A DNA stretch of 64,000 nt. It comes from Cyanobacteria bacterium RI_101. Lineage in GTDB: Bacteria > Cyanobacteriota > Cyanobacteriia > Cyanobacteriales > Microcystaceae. Below the pieces are notes generated by a model. That model searched no databases and was not told the origin of the DNA. It saw only the letters and a program-made list of their open reading frames with translations. The stretch is from the NCBI GenBank assembly GCA_016471375.1, contig WGLZ01000054.1, forward strand, positions 1 to 64,000, given 5' to 3'. Shown here in pieces: positions 25,847 to 35,254 of the stretch (the first letter of the stretch is position 1; each line of letters starts with the position of its first letter). A program made the translations under genes and the position numbers.

Positions 25847-28834
25847 CTACCCCGCCACGGGGAAACGTTTCATCAGCGCCACCGCTTCCCTGGCGTTACG
25901 CTTTAACTGGGGCGCCAGGTGAGGAACCTGGGGAATTTGCCAAAGTAAATCAATCGTGCGCCGCAAAAGCCGAACAATATCCCCTTCGTCGAGGCTGGTG
26001 TTTTGACAGAGCGCCTCCCAGTCCATCCCCAGCGCCCACTGTTCCACCAGACCCAGCAACTCCGCCTCCAGCCAGAGGGGAATGGTAATGCCGTGGCGAT
26101 TTTGGGTTTGGATTAAACCGCGGCGGATTTCCCAGAGGTTGGTTCGCTCTAGGATTTGGACGATGAAACCTTGAACCCAGAGGGCGGCGCCGGCTTGGGT
26201 TTTATAAAGTAGGGTTAATAATTCCAGATCCTTGCCGGGCCGGAGCGCCGCCATCACCGCCGGCGGCGCCGGAAACCGGCTCCAAGTGTCGGGCCGGAGA
26301 GGTTCCGTAATCAGGGCGCTCATGGCCGCGGCCAGTTGAGGCGGGGCGAGACGGTTAAATTTGCCCGACATCAGCGCCAACCCCAGCCAGAGTTCGTTTT
26401 CCCCCCGCAGGGTGGCCGCCGCTTCCCCCAGGGGCGTGGGCACAGACTCCTCCAGCGCCGCGAAGTCCTGCAAAATGGCGATCAGGTCTAGAAATTCTTG
26501 CCAGTAGTAGGATTGGCGGGATTGCAGGCGCTCGTACTCAATTTGTCGGCGCTCCAGGTCTTCCCGCAATTGTCGGCGCTGGTGGAAGCCGTCAATGAGG
26601 CGCCCCGGATTTTTACGACCGTGGAGGGGATGGGAGTCGAGTAAACTCTGGGCCTGTTCGACCTTAAGCGCCTGCTCCGCCACCTCCGGCGCCGGGGAGA
26701 GGGAATAAAGCTGAGGATCTAAAGCGCGAGCGAAGGCGGCGCTGGCCTCGTCTCCCTTCAAGGGTTTACCGATGACCGGGAGAGTTTCAGGAAGCGCCGG
26801 GAAGTCAGCCTCTTGAACCGCCAGAACGGCGAAAATATCGGCGGGGGTGGCGTGATACCAGCGGTTATCCTGGGCCAGGCAGAGGTAATCCGGCAGGGGA
26901 TGGGCGCTGGGCAGGGCCGCGACCGCCAGGGCCAATTTGGGCCGTTGGGTTTTAATAAAGCGCCCCTTGAGGTAGAGCAACCGCCCCGGTTGAATCTCCC
27001 CCAACTGACCGGCCAAGTCTTGTTTGCGGCTTTTTTCCGCCTGTTGCTCCAACAGTTTCAGCAGGCGCTCTTCTTCCCGCAGGCGCCCCCGCGACTTTTC
27101 ATAACTGCGAATATCCCGCTCCTCGATCCCCGCCAGTTTAATATCCCACTGGGCCAACTGGGAGAGAATTTCCCCAATGGCGACCTTGGTGGGTTCCAGG
27201 GCGAACTGGGCCAGATATTCGGCGAAACTGCGCTCTAATAGGTCTTTGGCTTCCTCGACGCTGTGCTTTTGCAATAAATTCAAGACCATGCCGTAGGAGG
27301 GGGTGAACCAACTCCGTAGGGGTTCCGCCGCCGCTTGGGCTAAAAAGGCCGCCTCCTTGGCGCCTTCAAAGGGCGTCTGCACCGTCACCACCTGCCCCGC
27401 CTCGTCCATGCCCCGGCGCCCGGCCCGACCGGCGATTTGCAAAAATTCCGAGGGACTCAGCATCCCGTGACCTTCATTGGTGCGCTTCGACAGCGCCGAA
27501 ATGACGGTGGTGCGGGCGGGCATATTGATCCCCGCCGAGAGGGTGGCGGTAGCGAAGACCACTTTCACTAACGCCTGCTCAAAAAGGCGCTCCACCAGAG
27601 TCTTCCAGGTGGGAAGCACTCCGGCGTGGTGGACGGCGACGCCCCGCAGAAGGGGTTCGATCTGCTCAAAGCGGGTCATGGGAGAGACCTGAGCAATCCA
27701 CTGCCAGAGGCTCAGCGCCGCTTCGGGATGGAGGGCCAGGGCGTTCAACAGCGCCGAAGTTTGGCTCTCGGGGCGGGACAAAAAGGCGGCCAGGGGGTCA
27801 AAGAAAACCTCTAGCGCCGTTTGTTGTCGCAACTGGGGGTACAGCGCCGGATTTTCGCCAAAAAAGTGTAGTAACAGTTGCAGTTGGATACTCTCCGCTT
27901 CCTCCGGAGTCACTAAATTCACATCCCAGAGGGAGCGCACCGCCTCCTCGCAACCGCGACGGCTAAAGATGACGTAAATCGCCGGTAAAAAATCCCGCTC
28001 CCGCAATTGGTTAATCACCGTCGCCACTAGGGGACAGTCCTCCCGCCGCAGGCGCCCTTTACCCCGTTGGGGTTTAACGTTCAAAAGTTTGGCGTTGACC
28101 CCGGTTCCCTTCTCGTTAAAGAGGGGAAAGAGACCCTTGCGAGTACTAAAGTGGAAATGGAGGGGAACGGGACGAAAATCAGAGTTCACCAGCACGCAGT
28201 TGCGGGCTTGGGGGGGGGACGTTTTCGCTAACATCTTGAGGGATTTTCCCGAACGGACTTGGTTAATCCAATCCGTCAACTGCTCCGGGTTGCCAATCGT
28301 GGCGGAAAGCGCCACCAATTGGATGCTGGCGGGACAATAAATAATCGACTCTTCCCAGACCGTGCCCCGCCCCTGGTCGCTGATGTAGTGGCACTCGTCA
28401 AAAACTACCGTTTCCACCTCTTCCAAAGACGTCCCTACCTGACCAATGGGGGTTTCGTAGAGCATATTGCGGAAAATTTCCGTGGTCATGACCACCACCG
28501 GCGCGTTGCCGTTGAGCACCGTGTCCCCCGTAATCAGCCCCACCGCTTCCTCGGCGTTTTCCACCCCTAGACGCGCTAATTTATCCTGAAAATCCCGCAC
28601 CTTTTGGTTAGACAGCGCCTTGAGGGGAGTCGTATAAAACAGGCGCTTTCCCCTAGAAATTGCTCGATACATGGCGTATTCCCCCACCACCGTCTTACCG
28701 GAACCGGTGGGCGCGCAGACCACCACCGACTGGTCTTGATCCAAGGCGCCGATGGCTTCCAGTTGAAAGTCGTCTAGGGGAAAAGGGAAAAGTTCGGCGG
28801 GGCGAACATAGGTCAGAAAAAAAGAGCGAGCCAT
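25847..28834 (-). CDS. Ski2-like DEAD/DEAH-box RNA helicase
   Basis: 995 residues from the ATG at 28834. The open frame extends 12 codons further (ATG at 28870), but that part is hydrophobic and unlike the family start. Motifs: Walker A APTGSGKT (41-48), TPLKALSNQK, DECH (146-149), SAT, a long insert, then the helicase C-terminal domain with FATATLSAGINMP and QIAGRAGRRGMD. The last 400 residues are the Ski2/Mtr4-type C-terminal region (DSHCT), including ratchet helices. This cyanobacterial and plastid clade (ISE2-like) acts in RNA processing or decay in the cytoplasm. It converges on the TpsB gene, only 5 bases apart. No stress-regulation sequence can be claimed. Confidence 0.88.
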   Translation of the reverse strand: MARSFFLTYVRPAELFPFPLDDFQLEAIGALDQDQSVVVCAPTGSGKTVVGEYAMYRAISRGKRLFYTTPLKALSNQKVRDFQDKLARLGVENAEEAVGLITGDTVLNGNAPVVVMTTEIFRNMLYETPIGQVGTSLEEVETVVFDECHYISDQGRGTVWEESIIYCPASIQLVALSATIGNPEQLTDWINQVRSGKSLKMLAKTSPPQARNCVLVNSDFRPVPLHFHFSTRKGLFPLFNEKGTGVNAKLLNVKPQRGKGRLRREDCPLVATVINQLRERDFLPAIYVIFSRRGCEEAVRSLWDVNLVTPEEAESIQLQLLLHFFGENPALYPQLRQQTALEVFFDPLAAFLSRPESQTSALLNALALHPEAALSLWQWIAQVSPMTRFEQIEPLLRGVAVHHAGVLPTWKTLVERLFEQALVKVVFATATLSAGINMPARTTVISALSKRTNEGHGMLSPSEFLQIAGRAGRRGMDEAGQVVTVQTPFEGAKEAAFLAQAAAEPLRSWFTPSYGMVLNLLQKHSVEEAKDLLERSFAEYLAQFALEPTKVAIGEILSQLAQWDIKLAGIEERDIRSYEKSRGRLREEERLLKLLEQQAEKSRKQDLAGQLGEIQPGRLLYLKGRFIKTQRPKLALAVAALPSAHPLPDYLCLAQDNRWYHATPADIFAVLAVQEADFPALPETLPVIGKPLKGDEASAAFARALDPQLYSLSPAPEVAEQALKVEQAQSLLDSHPLHGRKNPGRLIDGFHQRRQLREDLERRQIEYERLQSRQSYYWQEFLDLIAILQDFAALEESVPTPLGEAAATLRGENELWLGLALMSGKFNRLAPPQLAAAMSALITEPLRPDTWSRFPAPPAVMAALRPGKDLELLTLLYKTQAGAALWVQGFIVQILERTNLWEIRRGLIQTQNRHGITIPLWLEAELLGLVEQWALGMDWEALCQNTSLDEGDIVRLLRRTIDLLWQIPQVPHLAPQLKRNAREAVALMKRFPVAG

Positions 28835-29126
28835 GACCAAAACAACCCAGGGAAGGGAAAGATAATTCAACTAGATTAGCAGGAGTCCCGCCTTAACCCC
28901 CAAGGGCGAGCCTCGGGCGGACTGCCCTTGAGAACGCCCTGATCATGGGTTGCTCTTCGCCAGATGGCGTTGGGAAGGTTACCAAACATTTACTTTATAG
29001 AGCGGGCGTCGAGGGATTGACGGCTGTAGAGAGACGCCGACTCTTAACCCAAGGAGAATAGCGCCGGTTAAAACCGCTAGGAGTATATGATGTTGATCTA
29101 AAAATTATCCCCGCTCGACTCCGGCC
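28835..29126. other. Divergent intergenic region with two short inverted repeats
   Basis: Between the divergent helicase and aroA genes. It contains CAAGGGC (28901-28907) pairing with GCCCTTG (28924-28930), and CGGTT/AACCG with an AA loop around 29064-29075. No coding frame is persuasive. A TTGACG at 29017-29022 has no matching -10 box. Confidence 0.35.
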
Positions 29127-30476
29127 ATGCCCGTTATTTCCTTGGACGCCGCCCTTCCTAGCCAGCAACTCTCCGTTACTCCCCCGAGGGACGGCCTCGC
29201 GCTCCGGGGACGGATTCAGATTCCGGGGGATAAGTCCATCTCTCACCGGGCGTTGATGCTCGGCGCCGTGGCCGAGGGGGAAACGGTTATTCAAGGGTTA
29301 CTGCTCGGGGAAGATCCCCGGAGCACGGCTCGCTGTTTTCAGGCGCTGGGCGCCGAAATTTCCGAGTTAAACGCCGAGAAAGTCATCGTTAAAGGTATCG
29401 GGTTAGGGAATTTACAGGAGCCGGGGGATATTCTAGACGCCGGCAACTCCGGCACCACCCTGCGCTTAATGCTGGGACTACTGGCGGCCCAGCCCGGTTG
29501 TTTTTTTAGCCTCACCGGCGACCAGTCCCTCCGCTCCCGCCCCATGTCTCGGGTGATTGCGCCTCTGGAAAAAATGGGCGCCCAGATTTGGGGCCGCCGT
29601 CAAAATAGCTTGGCTCCCTTGGCGGTTCAAGGTCAGGTGCTCAAACCGATCCATTACATCTCCCCCATTGCCTCCGCCCAGGTGAAATCCTGCGTTCTTT
29701 TGGCGGGTTTAAACATCCCAGGGGAAACTCAAGTCACCGAGCCGGCGCTGTCTCGGGATCACAGCGAGCGTATGTTAAAAGCCTTCGGCGCCGATTTAAC
29801 GGTTGATCCAGAAACCCGAAGCGTTTGCCTGCGGGGACCGGCCCGTCTGCGGGGGCAAGCCGTCACCGTGCCGGGGGATATCAGCTCCGCAGCCTTTTGG
29901 CTCGTGGCGGCGGCGATCTTGCCAGGGTCTGATTTACTGATCGAAAACGTGGGCGTCAATCCCACCCGCACCGGGGTTCTAGAAGCCCTGGCGGCCATGG
30001 GCGCCGATATTACCCAAGAAAATCAACGGGAAGTCGCCGGGGAGCCAGTGGCGGATCTCCGGGTGAAGGCGGGCCCCTTAAACGGCGTAACTCTCGGGGG
30101 CGATTTAATTCCCCGACTGATTGACGAAATTCCCATCTTAGCCGTGGCCGCGGCCTACGCCCAGGGAACGACCCGCATTGAAGACGCCGCGGAGTTAAGG
30201 GTTAAAGAAAGCGACCGGTTAGCGGTCATGGCCCGGGAACTCTCCGCCCTCGGCGCCCAAGTTACGGAACTGCCCGACGGTCTGGACATTACCGGGGGAA
30301 CTCCCCTCCGGGGCGGCGCCGTCGATAGCTATACCGACCACCGTATCGCCATGAGTTTAGCCATCGCCGCCCTCGGCGCCCAGGGACAAACGGTTCTATC
30401 CCAGGCGGAAGCCGCTTCGATTTCCTATCCCGATTTTTTCGCCACCCTAGCCCGCCTCTGCGGAGACGAAGGTTAA
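29127..30476 (+). CDS. aroA: 3-phosphoshikimate 1-carboxyvinyltransferase (EPSP synthase)
   Basis: 449 residues. Sixth step of the shikimate pathway: transfers enolpyruvate from PEP to shikimate-3-phosphate. Active-site motifs: [10 protein letters not shown] (34-43; Lys36, Ser37 and Arg41 bind substrate), [12 protein letters not shown] (about 106-117; PEP loop), [27 protein letters not shown] (catalytic Asp), [13 protein letters not shown] and [13 protein letters not shown]. Every Gly-Ala dipeptide in the protein (8 of 8) is encoded GGCGCC. The stop overlaps the ATG of the next gene by one base, so aroA heads an operon with two glycosyltransferases, an unusual partnership. Confidence 0.97.
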   Translation: MPVISLDAALPSQQLSVTPPRDGLALRGRIQIPGDKSISHRALMLGAVAEGETVIQGLLLGEDPRSTARCFQALGAEISELNAEKVIVKGIGLGNLQEPGDILDAGNSGTTLRLMLGLLAAQPGCFFSLTGDQSLRSRPMSRVIAPLEKMGAQIWGRRQNSLAPLAVQGQVLKPIHYISPIASAQVKSCVLLAGLNIPGETQVTEPALSRDHSERMLKAFGADLTVDPETRSVCLRGPARLRGQAVTVPGDISSAAFWLVAAAILPGSDLLIENVGVNPTRTGVLEALAAMGADITQENQREVAGEPVADLRVKAGPLNGVTLGGDLIPRLIDEIPILAVAAAYAQGTTRIEDAAELRVKESDRLAVMARELSALGAQVTELPDGLDITGGTPLRGGAVDSYTDHRIAMSLAIAALGAQGQTVLSQAEAASISYPDFFATLARLCGDEG

Positions 30477-31354
30477 TGTCGGTTCCCACTCTTCAGGATT
30501 ACCAAGCCCAACTGGCCCAAAGGGTTCCCCTCGCCCAGGGGGGAAAGAAATCCTTACCCGTCGGGACAGTGGATCAACCTCTGATCACCTTGATTACTGT
30601 CGTCTTTAACGCCGAAAAGACCTTAGAAAAAACCATCCAGAGCGTTTTAGCGCAAAACTACCCGGCGTTGGAGTATCTTGTCATCGACGGCGGCAGTCAG
30701 GATCAGACGTTGGCCCTTGTTCAAACCTATGAAGACCAGATTACCCATTGGCGGAGCGAGCCGGATCTGGGGATCTATGACGCCATGAATAAGGGGATCG
30801 CCTTGAGTCGCGGAACAATGATCGGTCTGGTTAACGCGGGGGATTATCTGGAACTTGGAACCTTGGATCTGTTGGCTAAACATTGGCGAAAAGAAGATAA
30901 ATCCAGTATTTTCACCGGCAACTGTCGGGTTTTATTATCTTCCTCAAACCTCAGTTATATTGAACCCGGAGATCCGAGTCTTATCCCTCTACGCATGTTG
31001 CCCCATGGGGCGATTTTTGTTCCCCGGCGCGTTTATGAAAAACAGGGTCTCTTTAATCTAGATTTTAAGATTACGGCGGATTATGACTTTCTCTGCCGGT
31101 GTTATCAGCAGAAAGTTCCCTTTTTCTATCTTCCAGAAACCCTAAGTAGCGCCAGTCCTCGGGGCGCGTCGGGCAATTATTTTTTAACGGAATGGGATTT
31201 AAGCCGGATTCGCTGGCGTTATGGTTTTTTAACCCGGTTACAAATTCTGGCGCTGGGTTTAAAATCTTTTATCACCATTACTCTACACTATTGTTTAGAA
31301 TGGATCGGTCTTTGGCGACGGATTGAGGAAAGACGTTATGCCCGCTCCCGTTAG
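30476..31354 (+). CDS. Family 2 glycosyltransferase
   Basis: 292 residues. GT-A fold: LITLITVVFNAEKTLEKTIQSV starts the nucleotide-sugar domain (36-57), with QNYPALEYLVIDGGSQDQT following and the metal-binding region near GIYDAMNKGIALSRG and VNAGD. It resembles the WcaA/PGL-type enzymes that add sugars during polysaccharide or glycolipid synthesis. The donor and acceptor cannot be told. A hydrophobic, aromatic C-terminus (about 245-280) may associate with the membrane. It overlaps aroA by one base and the next gene by 17 bases. Confidence 0.85.
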   Translation: MSVPTLQDYQAQLAQRVPLAQGGKKSLPVGTVDQPLITLITVVFNAEKTLEKTIQSVLAQNYPALEYLVIDGGSQDQTLALVQTYEDQITHWRSEPDLGIYDAMNKGIALSRGTMIGLVNAGDYLELGTLDLLAKHWRKEDKSSIFTGNCRVLLSSSNLSYIEPGDPSLIPLRMLPHGAIFVPRRVYEKQGLFNLDFKITADYDFLCRCYQQKVPFFYLPETLSSASPRGASGNYFLTEWDLSRIRWRYGFLTRLQILALGLKSFITITLHYCLEWIGLWRRIEERRYARSR

Positions 31355-32153
31355 CGTTGTTATTCCTTGTTATTGTTGCGGTCAAACCATTGAGCGGGCT
31401 GTTCAATCCGTTGTGGAGCAAACGTTGCCTCCCGGGGAGATTATTCTCGTTAACGACGCCAGCGCCGACGACACGCCTAAAATTCTAGACGCTCTCTCCC
31501 AGAAATACGGCGCCGAGCTTATTAAAGTCGTTAACCTAACCGAAAATCAAGGCGCCGGGGGGGCCCGCAATCAGGGCCGTCGTTTAGCCCGGTTTCCCTA
31601 TATCGCCTTTTTAGACGCGGACGACGCTTGGCATCCTCAAAAGCTGGAAATTCAATACGCCTGGATGATAGCCCATCCCGAGGTCAGTCTATGCGGCCAC
31701 CGAATCGCCGTCACGCAAGGACAGAGGATTCCCGGCGCTTTTATTGACCCTGAAAATATTGTCGGGCGCTTAGTCCAGCGCCGAGAATTATTGATCTCCT
31801 GTAAAGTTCTAACGTCGAGTTGGCTTTTTAAAAACGAAGCCGTTCCTTATTATCAAGAAATAACCCGTTACTCGGAAGATTATTTTCTAATTTTAAAAAC
31901 TTTTTTTCAAAATCGGCCTATTGGACTATTAGACGAAACCCTAGCGTTCTTTTTTAAGCCGGAATTTTCCTCGGCGGGTCTTTCGGGGAATCTCTGGGCT
32001 ATGGAGCGGGAGCAACTACGGGCTTTCTATCTTCTCTGGGGACAGGGCTATTTATCCATTCTAGAACTGGCGTTACTCTGGTTCTGGTCTCTCATTAAAT
32101 ATATTCGCAGACTGGGGATTGCCGCCAGACGCTCAGCGTTTTCTCGGGGCTAA
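31338..32153 (+). CDS. Family 2 glycosyltransferase
   Basis: 271 residues from the ATG at 31338, preceded by GAGGAAAG about 8 bases upstream; an in-frame TTG at 31323 is less likely. Motifs: APVSVVIPCYCCGQTIERAV (N-terminal GT-A strand), ILVNDASADDT, ENQGAGGARNQG and AFLDADDAWHPQKL with the DxD metal site. It resembles GT2 enzymes of exopolysaccharide clusters. Its 3' end overlaps that of the convergent GT4 gene by 21 bases, and the first 17 bases overlap the upstream glycosyltransferase. Substrate unknown. Confidence 0.85.
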   Translation: MPAPVSVVIPCYCCGQTIERAVQSVVEQTLPPGEIILVNDASADDTPKILDALSQKYGAELIKVVNLTENQGAGGARNQGRRLARFPYIAFLDADDAWHPQKLEIQYAWMIAHPEVSLCGHRIAVTQGQRIPGAFIDPENIVGRLVQRRELLISCKVLTSSWLFKNEAVPYYQEITRYSEDYFLILKTFFQNRPIGLLDETLAFFFKPEFSSAGLSGNLWAMEREQLRAFYLLWGQGYLSILELALLWFWSLIKYIRRLGIAARRSAFSRG

Positions 32154-33350
32154 AGAATACCGCCAATCCGAACGGCGCTCTAGACTGTCTTCATAGTAAC
32201 GAAACAGTTGCCGAGTCACGGCTTCCGCTGAGAAAATTTGACTCCGAATCCGACCCGCTTCCCCTAATTTTTGGGAAAGTCCCGGTTCTTGAAGCAATCT
32301 TTGGGCCTCTTGGGCGAGTCCCAGCGGATCGTTCACGCCCACGGTTAGGGCTTCTTGATGGGGACGGCTCACCCAGGTCACGCCGCTATTGGGAATATCC
32401 GCGTTGATAACGGGACAACCGCTAGCCATCGCTTCCACTTGCACCAAGCCAAAGGCTTCGCTCCGGGCGTTAGAGGGAAAGAGCAGGGCGGTGGCCGCTC
32501 GATACGCGCCGACCAGTTCGGCGTTGGTGACGTTTCCCAACCAAACGACTCGATCCCGCACCCCGAGGCGCTCGCTAAGCAGACGCAAATCTTGAGCCAA
32601 GGGCCCGACCCCAATCACCAACAATTTACCCGGCAAACGGGTCAACGCCTCTAGAGCGATATGCAAGCCTTTGTAATAGACTAAACGACCGACTACGAGC
32701 CAAAGAATATTGCCATGTTGAACGCGAAGGCGCTGGCTAAAGTCCAGAGCCTGGCGACTGGGCTGGTAAAATTTTTCTAAATCTAGAGTTAGAGGCAACG
32801 CCTTGACCTTTTTTTGAAAGCGCCGCAGGATGGAGGAGCCGGGGATATAGTTTTCCGTTGTCGCTAGCACAAGGGAGCTTTTTTGATAAATAAAGGTTTC
32901 AAAGGGGCGGAGAAAATATTTAAGATTTTTTTGTTTAATAATATCGCTATGATGGGTGATCACTAAGTTAACATTTTTATTGTTGAGTAAAAGAACAGAT
33001 AAAGCGGTCAGCATCGTCGGGTTGGGCGTATGCAGATGAATAATGGTGTTGGAGTCCCTCGTTAAGGGATAGAGTTCCTGAAGCAGCGTCGCGCAAACAT
33101 CGAAGCGCATCACGGAAAAAAGCCGACCGACCCGTCGCACCTCGACTCCCCGGTCCCATTCCGTCAGGGTGGCGGTCTTCATTTGTCCTTTTCCCTCGGC
33201 GCTGAGGGTATTAATACAAAAAACGCAAACCTCCGCCCCTAAGTCCGATTGTGTTTGCGCTAGCGTTTGAATATAGTTTTCAATTCCGCCCCGCTCTGGA
33301 GGATAGTATTTGGACAGGTGAACGATACGATAAGGTTTCTGGGCCGACAT
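32133..33350 (-). CDS. Family 4 glycosyltransferase
   Basis: 405 residues. GT-B fold with N-terminal acceptor domain (VHLSKYYPPERGGIENYIQT, 9-28) and C-terminal Rossmann domain: LVVGRLVYYKGLHIALEAL, VVWLGNVTNAELVGAY and the E-x7-E motif EAFGLVQVEAMASGCPVI. It is a retaining glycosyltransferase of the RfaB/PimB type, likely using a nucleotide sugar in surface glycan synthesis. It is convergent with the two GT2 genes (21-base overlap of the 3' ends), so these form a glycan cluster with aroA but not one transcript. Confidence 0.85.
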   Translation of the reverse strand: MSAQKPYRIVHLSKYYPPERGGIENYIQTLAQTQSDLGAEVCVFCINTLSAEGKGQMKTATLTEWDRGVEVRRVGRLFSVMRFDVCATLLQELYPLTRDSNTIIHLHTPNPTMLTALSVLLLNNKNVNLVITHHSDIIKQKNLKYFLRPFETFIYQKSSLVLATTENYIPGSSILRRFQKKVKALPLTLDLEKFYQPSRQALDFSQRLRVQHGNILWLVVGRLVYYKGLHIALEALTRLPGKLLVIGVGPLAQDLRLLSERLGVRDRVVWLGNVTNAELVGAYRAATALLFPSNARSEAFGLVQVEAMASGCPVINADIPNSGVTWVSRPHQEALTVGVNDPLGLAQEAQRLLQEPGLSQKLGEAGRIRSQIFSAEAVTRQLFRYYEDSLERRSDWRYSLAPRKR

Positions 33351-33463
33351 AGAGCCAAAGGGAGCGGGGATCTTGCTAAATTAGCTTAAAACTACAGGGT
33401 CAGGGTCGTTAAGTCTAGGGCCGCTCCCTAACTCTGAACTTTGCTAGAGATAACTGCGACGAC

Positions 33464-35209
33464 CTAGCGCACCGTCTCCAGACTCTCCAATTTCTTGGTA
33501 AAGAGTTCCGTAAAGAGGCTCATCACCGTGCGTTTTTCCCGGACTTTAATATTGGCCGTCACGGACATCCCAGACTGGAGGGGGATAGTGCGATTTTGGG
33601 TTTTCAGTTGTTGACTGCCTAGGGTGATTTTCAGCGGGAATCGATAAAATTGGTTAATCTGATCGGGGGGCAGGGCGTCGGAGCCGACGGATTCCACCGA
33701 ACCCTTAATGTCTCCAAACTCGCTGTAGGGGAAAGAGTCAATGCGCACTTCCGCGGGCATTCCTTCTCGGACAAAACCAATATCTTTATTGGTTACATAC
33801 ACCTCCGCCACCAAGTAATCTTTGGGGACGATTTTCAGGAGCGGCTCGGTTTGGTTCGGCGGCGTCACGTAGCCGGGAGTGGCTTTCATATCAAACACCA
33901 CCCCGTCCACCGGCGCCTTGATTTCCTGATATTTCAGGGTTACTTGGGCCCGGCTAATTTGACTATTCAGCTCGTTAATGCGCTTATCGTTTTCGACGAT
34001 AATTTTGGTCAGTTGGCTATCGATTTCCGCCAGGCGCTTATTGTTTTCGGCGATGCGGTCATAGACTTCTTTTTCCGTGACGGCGCTGGTGTTGACCATC
34101 CGGGCCTGGGCTTGATCGATCAGGTGGTTAACTCGCTGTTGTTCCTTTTGCAGGCGCTGGATTTCCGCTTCCCTTGTTTGGATCTGTTGGCGCTGTTTAT
34201 CCACTTCCACCGCGCTGTTAACCTGTTGCTCGATCAGGCGCTGGTTGCGATCGTTGACGGCCTGTTGTTGTTTTTCTACCTGTAATTTCGCTAGGGCGCC
34301 TTCTTCTAACAGAGGCGTGACGCTCCCGAGGATTCTTTGCTCAATCTTGAGGCTTTGTTGAGCTTCGGCGATGGCTTTGCGGTTACGGTTTTGTAGATCC
34401 GCCAGAATTTTACGGTCGTCAATTAACTGGGCTTGAGCAGAGGCTAATTGTACCTGGGTCTGGGCTAGTTGTTTTTGCAGTTGGTCGATTTCTAAACTAG
34501 CGGCGGTCATCCGGCTTTGCAGTTCAAACTGGGAGCTTTTCAGCCGCGCCGCCTGATCGAGGTTTAAAGCGCCGTCTTCTTTAGTGCCGAGTTGGGCTTG
34601 AAAAACCCGATTTTCTTCCTGAAGGGAAACCCGGTTGTTGGCCAACGCCACCACTTCCCAGGGCAAACGCAATTGCTGAATAGCGGACTCTAAATCGGTT
34701 CCCGTTAGCCCGTTTTGCAACAGCGCCCGATAAAAGGCGTTTTCTTGCTCGACCCGGCGCTTAATCTGCCGGGCCGCCACCAAATCCGCCTCGGTGGTGT
34801 CGGAGTCCATAACGACCAGAGTCTGCCCCTTTTTGACCTCGGCGTTGTCTTTGACCAAGACTTGCTTGACCACCCCGTTCACCGGCGCTTGCACATCCTT
34901 AACCGTATCCTTTGGTTTCAGTTGTCCCGTGGCGGGGATCACTTGCTCGATGGTGGCGATGTTGGCCCAAGTTACGGCGGCGATGGTGACGCCCACAATG
35001 GCCATGGCGATGCCCCTGGCCCAGACTGGGGATTGCCGCAGAATCAGCGCCTGCTCGGGATGAAAGAAAGAGTCTTCCCGCAGTTCCACCGGGGGTTTGC
35101 GTTTCGGCTCTGTCTCCCGGACGTCGCTTAGGGTGCCTTGATCCTGCGCTCGTTCTTGGGCGCGACCGTTATTCTGAGCGGGGGCGGGGGCTTGGGGGAG
35201 GCGGTTCAT
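33464..35209 (-). CDS. HlyD-family periplasmic adaptor of a type I secretion system
   Basis: 581 residues. Bridges an inner-membrane ABC exporter to a TolC-like outer-membrane channel. A short cytoplasmic N-terminus is followed by a membrane helix (about 66-88, GIAMAIVGVTIAAVTWANIA), a biotinyl-lipoyl half (GQLKPKDTVKDVQAPVNGVV), a very long coiled coil (about 145-410, rich in Gln and Glu) and the second lipoyl half with a barrel domain (IKAPVDGVVFDMKATPGYV). It is the last gene of a parvulin-ABC-HlyD set, all on the minus strand. A GGGTTAG-type repeat fills the 45-base gap before it. No TolC gene is seen here. Confidence 0.9.
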   Translation of the reverse strand: MNRLPQAPAPAQNNGRAQERAQDQGTLSDVRETEPKRKPPVELREDSFFHPEQALILRQSPVWARGIAMAIVGVTIAAVTWANIATIEQVIPATGQLKPKDTVKDVQAPVNGVVKQVLVKDNAEVKKGQTLVVMDSDTTEADLVAARQIKRRVEQENAFYRALLQNGLTGTDLESAIQQLRLPWEVVALANNRVSLQEENRVFQAQLGTKEDGALNLDQAARLKSSQFELQSRMTAASLEIDQLQKQLAQTQVQLASAQAQLIDDRKILADLQNRNRKAIAEAQQSLKIEQRILGSVTPLLEEGALAKLQVEKQQQAVNDRNQRLIEQQVNSAVEVDKQRQQIQTREAEIQRLQKEQQRVNHLIDQAQARMVNTSAVTEKEVYDRIAENNKRLAEIDSQLTKIIVENDKRINELNSQISRAQVTLKYQEIKAPVDGVVFDMKATPGYVTPPNQTEPLLKIVPKDYLVAEVYVTNKDIGFVREGMPAEVRIDSFPYSEFGDIKGSVESVGSDALPPDQINQFYRFPLKITLGSQQLKTQNRTIPLQSGMSVTANIKVREKRTVMSLFTELFTKKLESLETVR

Positions 35210-35215
35210 GGGCGT

Positions 35216-35250
35216 TGGGGATTAGGGGTTAGGGGTTAGGGATTGGGGGA
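35216..35250. repeat. Short GGGGTTAG-type tandem repeat
   Basis: About five imperfect 7-8 base units (GGGATTAG, GGGTTAG and similar) lie in the gap between the HlyD and ABC-exporter genes. A related run of ATTAGGG units lies at 39233-39262. Confidence 0.5.
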
Positions 35251-35254
35251 AAAT

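Noticed and set aside
30289-30489. Minus-strand Arg-rich frame within aroA
   Set aside because: It is a shadow of the aroA frame, with repetitive Arg from reverse GGCGCC and CCG codons.
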